Notes: generated by a model not told the origin, from the letters alone. DNA of 35,563 bases from a virus (IMGVR_UViG_3300025154_000269:1-35563), one strand, 5' to 3'; counted from the first letter of the stretch, positions 23,653 through 31,234 are shown. Numbers and translations are program-made.

Positions 23653-24084
23653 ATGAAAGGTTATAAACTTGCAAATGGAAACTATATCACTGGCAAAGAA
23701 ATTCAAGCAAGGAATTCTAAATTTAAAAAAGATCAAAAAATATCAAGGGAATTGTTCGCTAGAAATCAGGAACTAAATGATAAAATTATCACAGCTTCAA
23801 TTTGCAGCAACATGATAAAACAGATTAAAGACCGCGAAGCACTAATTAAAAACAACATCATTAGAGGGGAAATTATTCAATCATTACGGAGCAATAATCC
23901 TTTTACTTATCGGAAATTCTTGATTATATGGGATCTTATCAACTCTGATTATAATCAGGTATTATATGATCTTAATCGAGGTAAAATTAATAAGGATGAT
24001 ATAGTTGGCGCAATTGATTATATTAATAAATTTTCAGAAAATTTAATAGACGAATACTGGAAAGATACATTAATTAAACCTTAA
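23653..24084 (+). CDS. Unknown 143-residue helical protein
   Basis: ATG 23653 after AAAGGAG. Starts MKGYKLANGNYITGKEIQARN; basic and helical throughout, with asparagine-rich loops. There is an ALIKNNIIRGEIIQSLRSNNPFTYRKFLIIWDLINSDYNQVLYDLNRGKINKDDIVGAIDYI segment. Function unknown. No convincing promoter in the 90 nt upstream. Confidence 0.65.
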   Translation: MKGYKLANGNYITGKEIQARNSKFKKDQKISRELFARNQELNDKIITASICSNMIKQIKDREALIKNNIIRGEIIQSLRSNNPFTYRKFLIIWDLINSDYNQVLYDLNRGKINKDDIVGAIDYINKFSENLIDEYWKDTLIKP

Positions 24085-24113
24085 GACTAGAAAATAAAAT
24101 TCTAGTCTTTTTC
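24083..24113 (+). terminator. Intrinsic terminator
   Basis: AAGACTAGAA/TTCTAGTCTT 10-bp stem, A-rich loop, then TTTTTC; overlaps the stop codon. Confidence 0.88.
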
Positions 24114-24559
24114 TATGCTCATTCAGCCCGTTAAACTCATTTTCCCTTTTCAATCCTTTACAAACTAAAAACACACGAACAGAAACGGCCTTTCCTGCCC
24201 TCAGATTGTATTACCCTATATAATCTTACCTTAATACATTTCAAACGTCTCAGAATCAAAATAGGGTTATATCTGGTATCGGATCAATAATTAACCCTTA
24301 AATTGTTTGTAAGAATAGTACAATAGAATAGGACTTTTACCTATATACAAATATAATATTTTAGTTTAAAATAAGGTACATAGAGAAGCACACGAACAAA
24401 ACCTGCTAGGAAGTAGTTAGTAGGCCAAGACATAAATCCAGAAATAATTTTCTTTAACCTATTGACTTAGTAACCACAATCCATTAAAATTAACTCAAGA
24501 ACAAATACATAGTGCCTACGCAAAATAGGACAAAAGGAGGTAATCAGACTCTTAACAAA
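24114..24559. other. Long spacer without genes
   Basis: About 450 nt. The first part is CT-rich and G-poor like the other spacers of this arm. The second part (24,360-24,540) is A-rich, and AAAGGAGG at 24,533-24,540 is not followed by a good open frame. No promoter of consensus quality seen. Confidence 0.5.
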
Positions 24560-24790
24560 GAATAAATCCCTTGAAGCCCAAGGCATCCCAAGGGAAAGCA
24601 CCTCTAGTCAAGGAATGCTTAAAAAGGATAGCTCTTTGAAAATTTAATATTGGGATGATAGCGCGAATTATTTTCGGGTAAAATCTGGCGAAGCGTGTAC
24701 TATAAGTGCATGTCAAGGATCTGGAAATAATCGTAGACAAATAAAGGCAATGTAGGCGCGAAGAGCGTATATAACCTGTTTGTTGCTTGA
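24560..24790. ncRNA. Candidate structured RNA
   Basis: A higher-GC island in a 1-kb gene-free gap. Visible plus-strand helices: TCCCTTG/CAAGGGA (24,567-24,573 / 24,589-24,595) enclosing GCC-CAA-GGC; AAGCA/TGCTT (24,596-24,600 / 24,616-24,620) with inner CC/GG; and a CGC-GAAGA-GCG hairpin inside AGG/CCT near 24,752-24,776. The string ATCTGG and the string TCAAGGA each occur twice. No known RNA class recognised; the orientation is assumed from the neighbouring genes. Confidence 0.4.
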
Positions 24791-25139
24791 CCATTTAAAA
24801 TCTCTCTTTGAAACTATCTAATTCTCTATCCCTTCTAAATTCTAGCATATGGGATATTCCCTCTATGTCAAAATTTTCTTGAAAGCTTCCCTCAGTCGAA
24901 TGATGATCTGAGACCGCCAAAAGAAAAATAAAGATACACGGAATACAAAATATGTTAGACTTTATAAAGGATAGAGGAAAGGATAAAAACATTCTACTAA
25001 ATCCCTTTAGTTTATTCATTATTACAATTTAATCATAACAATTACATTAAACTTGCATAACGAAATCAAAATGCAGGTTGTTGTAATTTAATGTTAAATT
25101 GATTATACTTAAGGCTGAAGGGATTAATTCTTAGTTGGG

Positions 25140-25176
25140 CATTGGGTAGTAAATATTATACAATAACTATCTAATG
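25140..25176 (+). promoter_or_regulatory. Unit-heading stem-loop 1
   Basis: CATTGGGTAGT (25,140-25,150) pairs with ACTATCTAATG (25,166-25,176) at all 11 positions (two G-T). CAATAAC lies at the loop/stem edge. The ribosome binding site of 25,204 follows 15 nt later. First member of the right-arm family. Confidence 0.6.
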
Positions 25177-25203
25177 TCGAATTAAGAAAGGTGGTAATAA
25201 TTA

Positions 25204-25359
25204 ATGATTGAAATTGGAAAATCCTCAAAACATTCTGGCTGTATTGCTTGTATGAATACAGATAATGACTTAAAAGATGTCAAATTAGGTCAATCCGTTG
25301 TAGTTACTCTCTGTAAAAAATGCAGAGAAGAATTAGGCGAACTTTTTAAAGGAGAGTAA
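25204..25359 (+). CDS. Zinc-ribbon miniprotein
   Basis: A 51-residue protein; AAAGGTGG precedes ATG. Contains CIAC and CKKC, a CxxC-x(24)-CxxC-type zinc ribbon, plus a helical end (REELGELFKGE). Probably a small metal-binding adaptor in transcription or nucleic-acid binding; partner unknown. A terminator follows 11 nt after the stop. Confidence 0.7.
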   Translation: MIEIGKSSKHSGCIACMNTDNDLKDVKLGQSVVVTLCKKCREELGELFKGE

Positions 25360-25370
25360 TTACTCCAATC

Positions 25371-25405
25371 AAAAAGACAATTCATGGTAGTTGAAGTGTC
25401 TTTTT
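25371..25405 (+). terminator. Intrinsic terminator
   Basis: AAAAAGACA/TGTCTTTTT 9-bp stem with a 17-nt loop, ending in a T-run. The last clear terminator of the window. Confidence 0.72.
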
Positions 25406-25435
25406 CTAAATTATATCATAATAATTATTAAAATA

Positions 25436-25444
25436 TGGTATAAT
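25436..25444 (+). promoter_or_regulatory. Extended -10 promoter
   Basis: TGGTATAAT (-10 at 25,439-25,444). AAAGGAC-ATTAA-GTCCTTT forms a 7-bp leader hairpin just downstream. Confidence 0.65.
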
Positions 25445-25487
25445 TTAGAAAGGACATTAAGTCCTTTAAATTGAGGAGGTTTTTAAA

Positions 25488-25841
25488 ATGACTAACAAAA
25501 AATGGTTTTGTACTCCTGATGCTGAAACAAAAAAGGGTATTTCCGGCTATAGGTTTTACCTAGCCACAAAGAAAATTTATGAGTCAGATGTCGAACTTTC
25601 TCCTTCTCCTTGGGTTCATGCTGAAGCAATGGAAACGGAAAAAGATTTTTTCTTCACTTCTAGAGATATTGCTTATCCAGAAATTACGAAACGATTAGGA
25701 GAAGTAGAAAGATTAATACTACATCCTTGTTATGTATGTAGTATTACTTTTGACGAAAAACTACTTTATCGTGTTGTAGATGATAATGACGAAAAAACAG
25801 GAGAATATATTTGCCATGAATGTCTAAATAATGACGACTAA
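25488..25841 (+). CDS. Unknown protein with C-terminal zinc ribbon
   Basis: A 117-residue protein; GAGGAGG precedes ATG. The N-terminal part (KKWFCTPDAETKKGISGYRFYLATKK) is beta-like. The C-terminus has CYVC then CHEC, a zinc ribbon, after HP. No enzyme motif. It sits between the last terminator-type unit and the first large stem-loop unit. Function unknown. Confidence 0.7.
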   Translation: MTNKKWFCTPDAETKKGISGYRFYLATKKIYESDVELSPSPWVHAEAMETEKDFFFTSRDIAYPEITKRLGEVERLILHPCYVCSITFDEKLLYRVVDDNDEKTGEYICHECLNNDD

Positions 25842-25880
25842 GAAACATGAGATATTCTTTTTTAAAAGTAGCCTGAAACG

Positions 25881-25921
25881 GGAATACCAAATAACAATAA
25901 CAACTAATTATTTGGTGTTCC
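25881..25921 (+). promoter_or_regulatory. Unit-heading stem-loop 2
   Basis: GGAATACCAAAT pairs with ATTTGGTGTTCC (25,881-25,892 / 25,910-25,921), 12 bp including one G-T. The 17-nt loop is AACAATAACAACTAATT. 46 nt before the DUF262 start; no T-tract. Confidence 0.7.
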
Positions 25922-25966
25922 TTGCTTGAGTCTATTTGAAACAAAAATAAAAAGGAGTGGTAAAAA

Positions 25967-27349
25967 ATGACTGAAGAGAAAAAGGAAATCACTTACACCA
26001 CGGAAAAACGAGACATTGGAACCCTAGTCGAGCATATCGAAAAGCAATATTACACCGTAGGAAAACACCTTCAAGACTTCCTCACCGCAAAAAAGCAAGA
26101 AGAAGGGAAAGAAATTAAAACCCTTCGAGACTATATGGAATCACAAAGGGCTTATGTCTGGGAGACTTGGAGAGCATCAAACCTAATCCAGACTGTTCTT
26201 CTTAAAAACCCTATTCCTGAAATAACAGTCTACCGTGCAGACGACAAAAGCCAGTTTAGAAAGACAGTCGATGGGCAGCAGAGATTAACCAGTATCTATC
26301 TATTCATTAACAATGGGTTTAAACTTGATGTATCAAAAACCATGTTCCCTAAATTCACAAAAGAAGGCGAACAATTCAACGCTATGGAAACACTTCACGG
26401 CAAAACATTCTCAGAACTTCCAGAGTTATGGCAGGACATTATCAAAGACTATCAATTGCGTATAACAACCATGAACAATTGTAGCGAGGAAGACGCTGAA
26501 AAGGCATTCGTTCAAATGAATTCAGGAGCCAAAGGTTTAAAACCTTCTGAAATTCGGAAGGCAGCAATGGGGAGCGACACAAGAAAATTCTTTAGATCGA
26601 TTTTAGATAGTGACTGGATTTTACATGCACTAACCCCACTGGCAACAAAGGGCAACGCCGGAGATGAAATTCTGTCACAAGTCATCACGCTAATACATAA
26701 CAATGGCCCAATTGAGTTGTCTAAGGATAATATTGACAAATCAATTTATGGATTTAGAGAACTAGGATTACCGGAAGAAATTGAGGATGACATGATAAAT
26801 GTCTCTAATTACCTCAGTCAAGCAACAGAAATTTGGATTGAGAACAAAAAGAAAGAAGATGCAAAGGAAGGAAGTAAAAGAGTTAAAAACTATGCAACCT
26901 ATAGATATACATGGCTGAATAAGACTAATACTGTCATGCTGATGTATTCGGCCTACTCTGCATTAAGAAATAATGTTGAAGTTGAAGAGTTTTCTGCATG
27001 GGCTTATAAATTTTTTCAGGCTCCAACAAAGGAGTATAAGGAAGGGTTGCAAGATAAGGTTATTGACCTAAAACGTGTGGAAATGCGGTTAAATGCTATT
27101 AATACTGAGTTGGGAAAACTAAGTTCTTTTGAACAGGTTGAGGTTGTTGAGGAAGAAATTGAACAAGAAGAAGAACAACCTCAACAAAGTGAAAACCTTG
27201 AACCTGCTATAACAGTGACCGCAGAAGAGTTCGGCGAAGGAAATCAAGAAGAACAGTCAGAACAAATTATCAATGATGAGCAAGAACAGGATCAAGAATT
27301 CCAAGAAGAAACCCAAGCGATTCTAAACATTGTCAATAATGTTGCTTAA
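25967..27349 (+). CDS. DUF262 domain protein (GmrS/ParB-like nuclease fold)
   Basis: A 460-residue protein; AAAGGAG precedes ATG. Residues 15-110 carry the DUF262 signature, including VDGQQRLTS (DGQQR at 102-106), the nucleotide-binding and catalytic motif of GmrSD-type enzymes. The family-typical FVQMNSGAKGLKPSEIRKA follows near 185-205. There is no HNH (DUF1524) nuclease module at the C-terminus, so it is not a full GmrSD. The tail (about 400-460) is rich in E and Q. DUF262 proteins in hosts attack modified phage DNA; in a phage it may act on competitors, cut host DNA, or serve as a regulator. These are inferences. It is alone in its unit. Confidence 0.85.
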   Translation: MTEEKKEITYTTEKRDIGTLVEHIEKQYYTVGKHLQDFLTAKKQEEGKEIKTLRDYMESQRAYVWETWRASNLIQTVLLKNPIPEITVYRADDKSQFRKTVDGQQRLTSIYLFINNGFKLDVSKTMFPKFTKEGEQFNAMETLHGKTFSELPELWQDIIKDYQLRITTMNNCSEEDAEKAFVQMNSGAKGLKPSEIRKAAMGSDTRKFFRSILDSDWILHALTPLATKGNAGDEILSQVITLIHNNGPIELSKDNIDKSIYGFRELGLPEEIEDDMINVSNYLSQATEIWIENKKKEDAKEGSKRVKNYATYRYTWLNKTNTVMLMYSAYSALRNNVEVEEFSAWAYKFFQAPTKEYKEGLQDKVIDLKRVEMRLNAINTELGKLSSFEQVEVVEEEIEQEEEQPQQSENLEPAITVTAEEFGEGNQEEQSEQIINDEQEQDQEFQEETQAILNIVNNVA

Positions 27350-27373
27350 TGCTAAAATAATTGTATCTTGAGT

Positions 27374-27409
27374 CTAGACAATAACAATAGTTAATTTGCT
27401 ATTGTCTAG
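27374..27409 (+). promoter_or_regulatory. Unit-heading stem-loop 3
   Basis: CTAGACAATA/TATTGTCTAG 10-bp stem; AATAACAATAG runs from the stem into the loop. An alternative CAATAG/CTATTG pairing is possible. Followed by TTCGAGG. Confidence 0.68.
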
Positions 27410-27450
27410 CATTCGAGGTAAAGTTATTAAAACTGAAGGAGTTAGATTAA

Positions 27451-27615
27451 ATGAAAGTAAGTGAAGTTATCAAAAACAATAGTTATTATATGATTACTAA
27501 AAATGGTAAAATATTGGGAATAAACAGTGTTGATAACGAACTTTTAAATTCGGAAGTTAAAAAAATACAAGTAATCAAGGGTTTGCATAAAGACATTACA
27601 TGTATTAGATTGTAG
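27451..27615 (+). CDS. Unknown 54-residue protein
   Basis: AAGGAG precedes ATG. The protein (MKVSEVIKNNSYYMITKNGKILGIN...) is a small alpha/beta chain. Co-transcribed with 27,658. Function unknown. Confidence 0.65.
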   Translation: MKVSEVIKNNSYYMITKNGKILGINSVDNELLNSEVKKIQVIKGLHKDITCIRL

Positions 27616-27657
27616 AATAAAATCATGTATTGATTGGATTATGGGAGAAGGTTAAAA

Positions 27658-27834
27658 ATGTTTACTAAATATCTTATGAGTTATAAGTTCGAAAATGAAA
27701 AGCATTATGAAGAATCTGTAGCAAAATCAGTTAGAGATGTTTGTAAATATTTTAGGAAACTTTATCCAGAAGTAACAGATGTCAAAGTTGAAAAAGTTAT
27801 AGGTCAAGTTAATATTTATACACAAACTATTTAG
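27658..27834 (+). CDS. Unknown 58-residue protein
   Basis: I start at ATG 27658 after GAAGG. A helical, basic protein (MFTKYLMSYKFENEKHYEESVAKSV...) with a C-terminal strand pair (VTDVKVEKVIGQVNIYTQTI). Second gene of its unit. Function unknown. Confidence 0.65.
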   Translation: MFTKYLMSYKFENEKHYEESVAKSVRDVCKYFRKLYPEVTDVKVEKVIGQVNIYTQTI

Positions 27835-27852
27835 GTGTGTATGTTCTCAGAG

Positions 27853-27883
27853 CGTTTCAACTATAACAATCGAGGTTGAAACG
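27853..27883 (+). promoter_or_regulatory. Unit-heading stem-loop 4
   Basis: CGTTTCAAC/GTTGAAACG perfect 9-bp stem; 13-nt loop TATAACAATCGAG. TCGAGG recurs just after the stem at 27,887-27,892. Confidence 0.72.
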
Positions 27884-27919
27884 TTGTCGAGGGTATATAA
27901 ACTAAAGGAGGTTAAATAA

Positions 27920-28231
27920 ATGCAATTCTTAACTCATTATGAGCGATATAACGTCAACAAATGGGAACAACGTCAAATAATGCCACAATCTAATTTCATT
28001 GCCTTAAACAACTCATTTATGAACCATAATTCTTCGCTTATTGGTTTCCAAGTCGAACACGAAGACAAACGAGTTCATTATTCAGTTAGTAATATGTTTC
28101 TCGAAAGATTGCAAGTTCAATTCCCTAACAATTGGTTTAACATTCTTAATGATGGTATGATAGCAGAGTTTAAACAGTGGGCAGGTAACATAATAGCAAT
28201 AACAAATGTTATTTGCCTAGTTTCGAAGTAA
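27920..28231 (+). CDS. Unknown 103-residue protein
   Basis: AAAGGAGG precedes ATG. Soluble, with histidine- and asparagine-rich loops and mostly beta-like strands in the first two thirds (NSSLIGFQVEHEDKRVHYSVSNM), then a helix and a hydrophobic end (AGNIIAITNVICLVSK). First of four genes sharing one stem-loop. Function unknown. Confidence 0.65.
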   Translation: MQFLTHYERYNVNKWEQRQIMPQSNFIALNNSFMNHNSSLIGFQVEHEDKRVHYSVSNMFLERLQVQFPNNWFNILNDGMIAEFKQWAGNIIAITNVICLVSK

Positions 28232-28252
28232 GGAAAGGAAGTGTATTTTTAA

Positions 28253-28495
28253 ATGAAAAATTTTGTAATTAATAACGTGAATATGACCAAAGAAGATTTT
28301 TCGCAAATGATTAACTATGTAGGGTCAAGAGCTATCGCATTAGCTGAAGTAGAAGAAGGTGTTGCAATTAATACTTCTAGTCCCTCAAGTGAAAAAGATG
28401 TTCATAGTAGTATTATATTCTTCTTTGAAAAATGGAATAATGCTTATAAATTAGATTACGGACGAAATGATATTGAAATTACTTGGAGGGAATAA
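28253..28495 (+). CDS. Unknown 80-residue protein
   Basis: AGGAAAGGAAG precedes ATG. Starts MKNFVINNVNMTKEDFSQMINYVGS; an alpha/beta protein, followed by an acidic, aromatic end (IEITWRE). Second in its unit. Function unknown. Confidence 0.65.
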   Translation: MKNFVINNVNMTKEDFSQMINYVGSRAIALAEVEEGVAINTSSPSSEKDVHSSIIFFFEKWNNAYKLDYGRNDIEITWRE

Positions 28496-28542
28496 CCCTA
28501 GCAAACACGAATTTTAATCTAATTATGAAAGGAGTTTTTAGA

Positions 28543-28566
28543 ATGATTGAAGAGATTAAATTCTAA
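28543..28566 (+). CDS. Very short ORF (7 codons) with good ribosome binding site
   Basis: GAAAGGAG, 10 nt, ATG, then MIEEIKF and TAA. It sits between 28,495 and the zinc-ribbon gene at 28,600. Either a leader peptide or the stub of a truncated gene. Confidence 0.3.
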   Translation: MIEEIKF

Positions 28567-28599
28567 TTTTCAAATGGTAACAAGGAAGGAGTTTAAAAG

Positions 28600-28701
28600 A
28601 TGGATAAACTAAGATTAATGTGTAATAATTGTTACAAAGTGGTAGTTGATTGCGAAGATGTTGTTATTGACTGTCCTTATTGTGGTTCTATTGAAACATG
28701 A
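28600..28701 (+). CDS. 33-residue zinc-ribbon peptide
   Basis: AAGGAGT precedes ATG. Two CxxC pairs (CNNC and CPYC) about 18 residues apart make a minimal zinc ribbon. The first pair (CNNCYKV) matches the start of the protein at 1096-1557 (CLNCYKV). Probably a stand-alone metal-binding peptide; function unknown. Confidence 0.6.
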   Translation: MDKLRLMCNNCYKVVVDCEDVVIDCPYCGSIET

Positions 28702-28761
28702 ATCTTAAAAATTCCAATGACATCCTAACATTCATTATATATTTTGATTGTATGGAAATAG

Positions 28762-28794
28762 GGCGAAGTGACATAACAATAACAGGACTTCGCC
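28762..28794 (+). promoter_or_regulatory. Unit-heading stem-loop 5
   Basis: GGCGAAGT/ACTTCGCC 8-bp stem (extended by wobble pairs); 17-nt loop GACATAACAATAACAGG with two ATAACA-like copies. TTCGAGG follows at 28,799-28,805. Confidence 0.72.
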
Positions 28795-28835
28795 TTGATT
28801 CGAGGCTATCAAAATTTAAAGGAGTGTGTATTTAA

Positions 28836-29324
28836 ATGAAAAAGTATGATGTAAGATTTTGTAGTTGTGGAAGAGTACATTTTATCGATGAGGCAAAGAT
28901 AAATAATGCTATTGAAAATGAAAAACAGGTTTTAGTAATTTGTAATAATTGTGGCAATTCTTTTGTTGTTGGAGCAGATAAGCAAGAAGATGAAGACGGC
29001 GAAACATGTTACATGATGTATTCTTCTAGTATGAGGGATACAGAAATAAATGATATGTCAAGAATTGACAGTATCGTTTTTACAGCAGGGGAGCAGGTTA
29101 GAATGATGACAGGTGGAGAGGCCACATTTCATGGTAGCGGAATATTCATTGATTGGGATACAAAAAAGCCTAGTGATATCTCCAATGAAGAATGGGAGAA
29201 AATGAGAATGACTGTTAATACACGACATACAATCAATTGGATCAAAGATGACAACAAACTTGAGCAAATGAGTCATTATCTAGTAGGCATCGATTGGAAA
29301 GGCACTAAGTACGAAAAGAGTTAA
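28836..29324 (+). CDS. Unknown protein with N-terminal zinc ribbon
   Basis: A 162-residue protein; AAAGGAG precedes ATG. Residues 7-40 have CSCGRVHF and CNNCGNSF, a zinc ribbon as in small regulators. The rest is mixed, with tryptophan-rich segments (IDWDTKKPSDISNEEWEKMRM). No enzyme motif. It may bind nucleic acid. It shares its unit with the 62-residue protein at 29,369. Confidence 0.7.
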   Translation: MKKYDVRFCSCGRVHFIDEAKINNAIENEKQVLVICNNCGNSFVVGADKQEDEDGETCYMMYSSSMRDTEINDMSRIDSIVFTAGEQVRMMTGGEATFHGSGIFIDWDTKKPSDISNEEWEKMRMTVNTRHTINWIKDDNKLEQMSHYLVGIDWKGTKYEKS

Positions 29325-29368
29325 CACCCAAATGAATCAAACTTTTAAGGAATAGAAAGGAGTAAAAA

Positions 29369-29557
29369 ATGAAAGAACATAATCAAAATGAATATTGGAC
29401 TTACGGAAAACCTTATGGTCGTGTAACACCAGTTTATATTATTGATGGAGAAATTAGAGGCACAGAGCATGGTTCAGCACAATATCTAATAGATACCTAT
29501 CAGATGGATATCCTAGAGGCTTATAGGTATGTTTGTGATATTACTAATCATAGGTAA
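29369..29557 (+). CDS. Unknown 62-residue protein, paralogue of 34,663
   Basis: AAAGGAG precedes ATG. Contains NEYWTY, TPVYIIDGEIRGTEHGSAQYLIDTY and an ILEAY helix. The protein at 34,663 has the same blocks in the same order, so the two are duplicates. Function unknown. Second gene of its unit. Confidence 0.7.
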   Translation: MKEHNQNEYWTYGKPYGRVTPVYIIDGEIRGTEHGSAQYLIDTYQMDILEAYRYVCDITNHR

Positions 29558-29604
29558 TTAAACCAAAATAAATTCACTTTTAACCTATTATTTTAGCAAT
29601 TTGT

Positions 29605-29628
29605 ACTGAGATAATAACAATGCTCAGT
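29605..29628 (+). promoter_or_regulatory. Unit-heading stem-loop 6
   Basis: ACTGAG/CTCAGT 6-bp stem (8 with wobble); 12-nt loop ATAATAACAATG. 46 nt before the next start. Confidence 0.6.
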
Positions 29629-29673
29629 GTGAAAACGTAAACTAAAATTAGTAATAAAAGGAGCGTGAAACAA

Positions 29674-29879
29674 ATGGCAAAACTCAAACGGTCAAATTTG
29701 AACTAGATGGAGAAATTCTAGAAGAAATTGTAGTTCTAATTGATGATGAGAACAGACCTAATTCCATGATTAAAATCAAGGATATTGAAAACAGGATTAT
29801 TTCAGAACACGGCAAAAGACCAAAATTAATCTTTGTAATGACTCAAAGGGATGACAGAAGCATATATAAATTTAATTAA
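29674..29879 (+). pseudogene. Small protein frameshifted right after its start
   Basis: A strong AAAGGAG precedes ATG GCA AAA CTC, but that frame stops after 10 codons. Inserting one A in the AAAA run at 29,678-29,681 gives MAKTQTVKFELDGEILEE... to the stop at 29,879, a 68-residue protein of coding character. So a single-base deletion, or a sequencing error in a homopolymer, interrupts it. Function unknown; an alpha/beta chain. Confidence 0.6.
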
Positions 29880-29908
29880 AATTCTTGCCTATGAAAGCTT
29901 TAATTATT

Positions 29909-29955
29909 CTCTAGGTCGTGATATAATGTAAATATAAATATTACGGCTTGGAGAG
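29909..29955 (+). promoter_or_regulatory. Unit-heading stem-loop 7
   Basis: CTCT and AGGTCGTGATAT pair with ATATTACGGCTT and AGAG, with one mismatch, two wobbles and a 2-nt bulge; loop of 13 nt. TGATATAAT at the loop edge is a perfect extended -10. Homologous to stem-loop 8 with changes that keep pairing. Confidence 0.68.
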
Positions 29956-29995
29956 TATTTAAGACTCTTTAAAAATCTAAAGGAGCGTGTTACAT

Positions 29996-31234
29996 ATGAC
30001 TAAAAATTATATTAAAAACCTTGAAACTGGTAAAATCGAACTGCATTTCTCAAAACCAGAATATCAAGCATTATCCGATGAACTCAAAAAGGAAATCAAA
30101 AGCTCATATTTATTTTCTGGTATTGCTAAAGCTTGGGTATCTCGTTCTGTTAATAATCAATGGAGAGCGATCCAAACAGCTAAAAAACTAGGATTTACTG
30201 AGGAAGAAAAAACTGGTGAACGCTTAACCTTTGCTGAACAACTAGAGCGCAAGCAAGAAAAAGCTGAACACAGAGCAGAGCGTTACGACCAATATGCAGA
30301 TAATGCAGAAAAACGTGCTGAAAATTTTCAAGCCGATTTTAATCAATATCGAAAAGATTGGTCTTGGTTAACACAACCAATTATCCATGGTCATTCTGGA
30401 AGTCGTGCATTTGGCAATCATAAAGCAAAGGTAATAGCACGATATGAAAAAGGTTTTGAAGAATATCAAAAAAGCGATTATTATAAAGAGCGTGCATGTA
30501 CGGCAAGAGCCACCGCAAATAATTCAAAATTACAAAACAAGGTTTATCTTGTTGGGAAAATTAAAGAGAGTAATAAACAAGTTAAAACATATCAGGATAT
30601 TGTAGTTAAATATGAAGAAGCACTTTATAAAATTCAACAAGGCGAAGAATTAAAAAATCGTTCAGGCGAAATTTTAACAGAAATTTATATCGAACAGAAA
30701 ATAGATGACATGCTTGAAAAATATGAATGGGAATATGACAAACTTGAGTTTTTTGAAAAATGTCTAAAAGATATTGGTGGCGTTCAGTTTTCGAAGGATA
30801 ATATAAAAGTAGGTTACATTGTCAATATTAAAAGGTGGGGAAAATGTGAAATTGTTTCAACAGGGCCAAAGAATATTCAGTTTAAAATACTAGAAGGTGG
30901 AGCAAGTGGAGGAATGTTAATAGATCCATATGCAGCAATCGTAGAGATATTAGAAACAAATGAAGTCGAGGAAGTAAAAGCAGAAAATCCTTTTAAAATT
31001 GGCGATATTGTTTGCAAACACAGACCAGCCGATAATAGTATTTATAGAGCTTTTCAAATTGTTAAAACTACTGACAAATCTGTAACAATTCAAAGAATCG
31101 AAGTGTTAGACCATAAACCAGTTAAAGATACTTTTATTAGTGATCAACAAGAAAGGAAACAAGTTAAAAAAGATAGACAAGGAAATTTCGTAATAAATCA
31201 TGATGACTGGTATTTATACAGGTATACTGCATAA
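29996..31234 (+). CDS. DUF3560-like protein
   Basis: A 412-residue protein starting at ATG 29996 (MTKNYIKNLETGKIEL); a GTG 9 nt upstream is inside the ribosome binding site region. Residues 75-175 match DUF3560: LTFAEQLERKQEKAEHRAERYDQYADNAEKRAENF, then QPIIHGHSGSR and a helical KERACTARATA segment. The N-terminal 70 residues form a separate small domain, and the last 130 may be two small beta domains (IKVGYIVNIKRWGKCEIVSTGPKNIQFKI, FKIGDIVCKHRPADNSI). DUF3560 proteins are widespread on phages and plasmids with unknown function. It is the largest gene of the far-right arm. Confidence 0.82.
   Translation: MTKNYIKNLETGKIELHFSKPEYQALSDELKKEIKSSYLFSGIAKAWVSRSVNNQWRAIQTAKKLGFTEEEKTGERLTFAEQLERKQEKAEHRAERYDQYADNAEKRAENFQADFNQYRKDWSWLTQPIIHGHSGSRAFGNHKAKVIARYEKGFEEYQKSDYYKERACTARATANNSKLQNKVYLVGKIKESNKQVKTYQDIVVKYEEALYKIQQGEELKNRSGEILTEIYIEQKIDDMLEKYEWEYDKLEFFEKCLKDIGGVQFSKDNIKVGYIVNIKRWGKCEIVSTGPKNIQFKILEGGASGGMLIDPYAAIVEILETNEVEEVKAENPFKIGDIVCKHRPADNSIYRAFQIVKTTDKSVTIQRIEVLDHKPVKDTFISDQQERKQVKKDRQGNFVINHDDWYLYRYTA

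Noticed and set aside
24560-24790. tRNA, tmRNA or intron core
   Set aside because: No TTCRA T-loop, no acceptor pairing, no group I or domain V group II signature found by eye.
24552-24794. Leftward 80-residue open frame
   Set aside because: Antisense to the candidate structured RNA, no ribosome binding site, unnatural composition.
24795-25019. Leftward 74-residue open frame with a hydrophobic segment and a plausible charged tail
   Set aside because: The amino-acid sequence looks partly real, but there is no ribosome binding site before its ATG and no promoter, and it is isolated on the opposite strand. Kept as a low possibility only.
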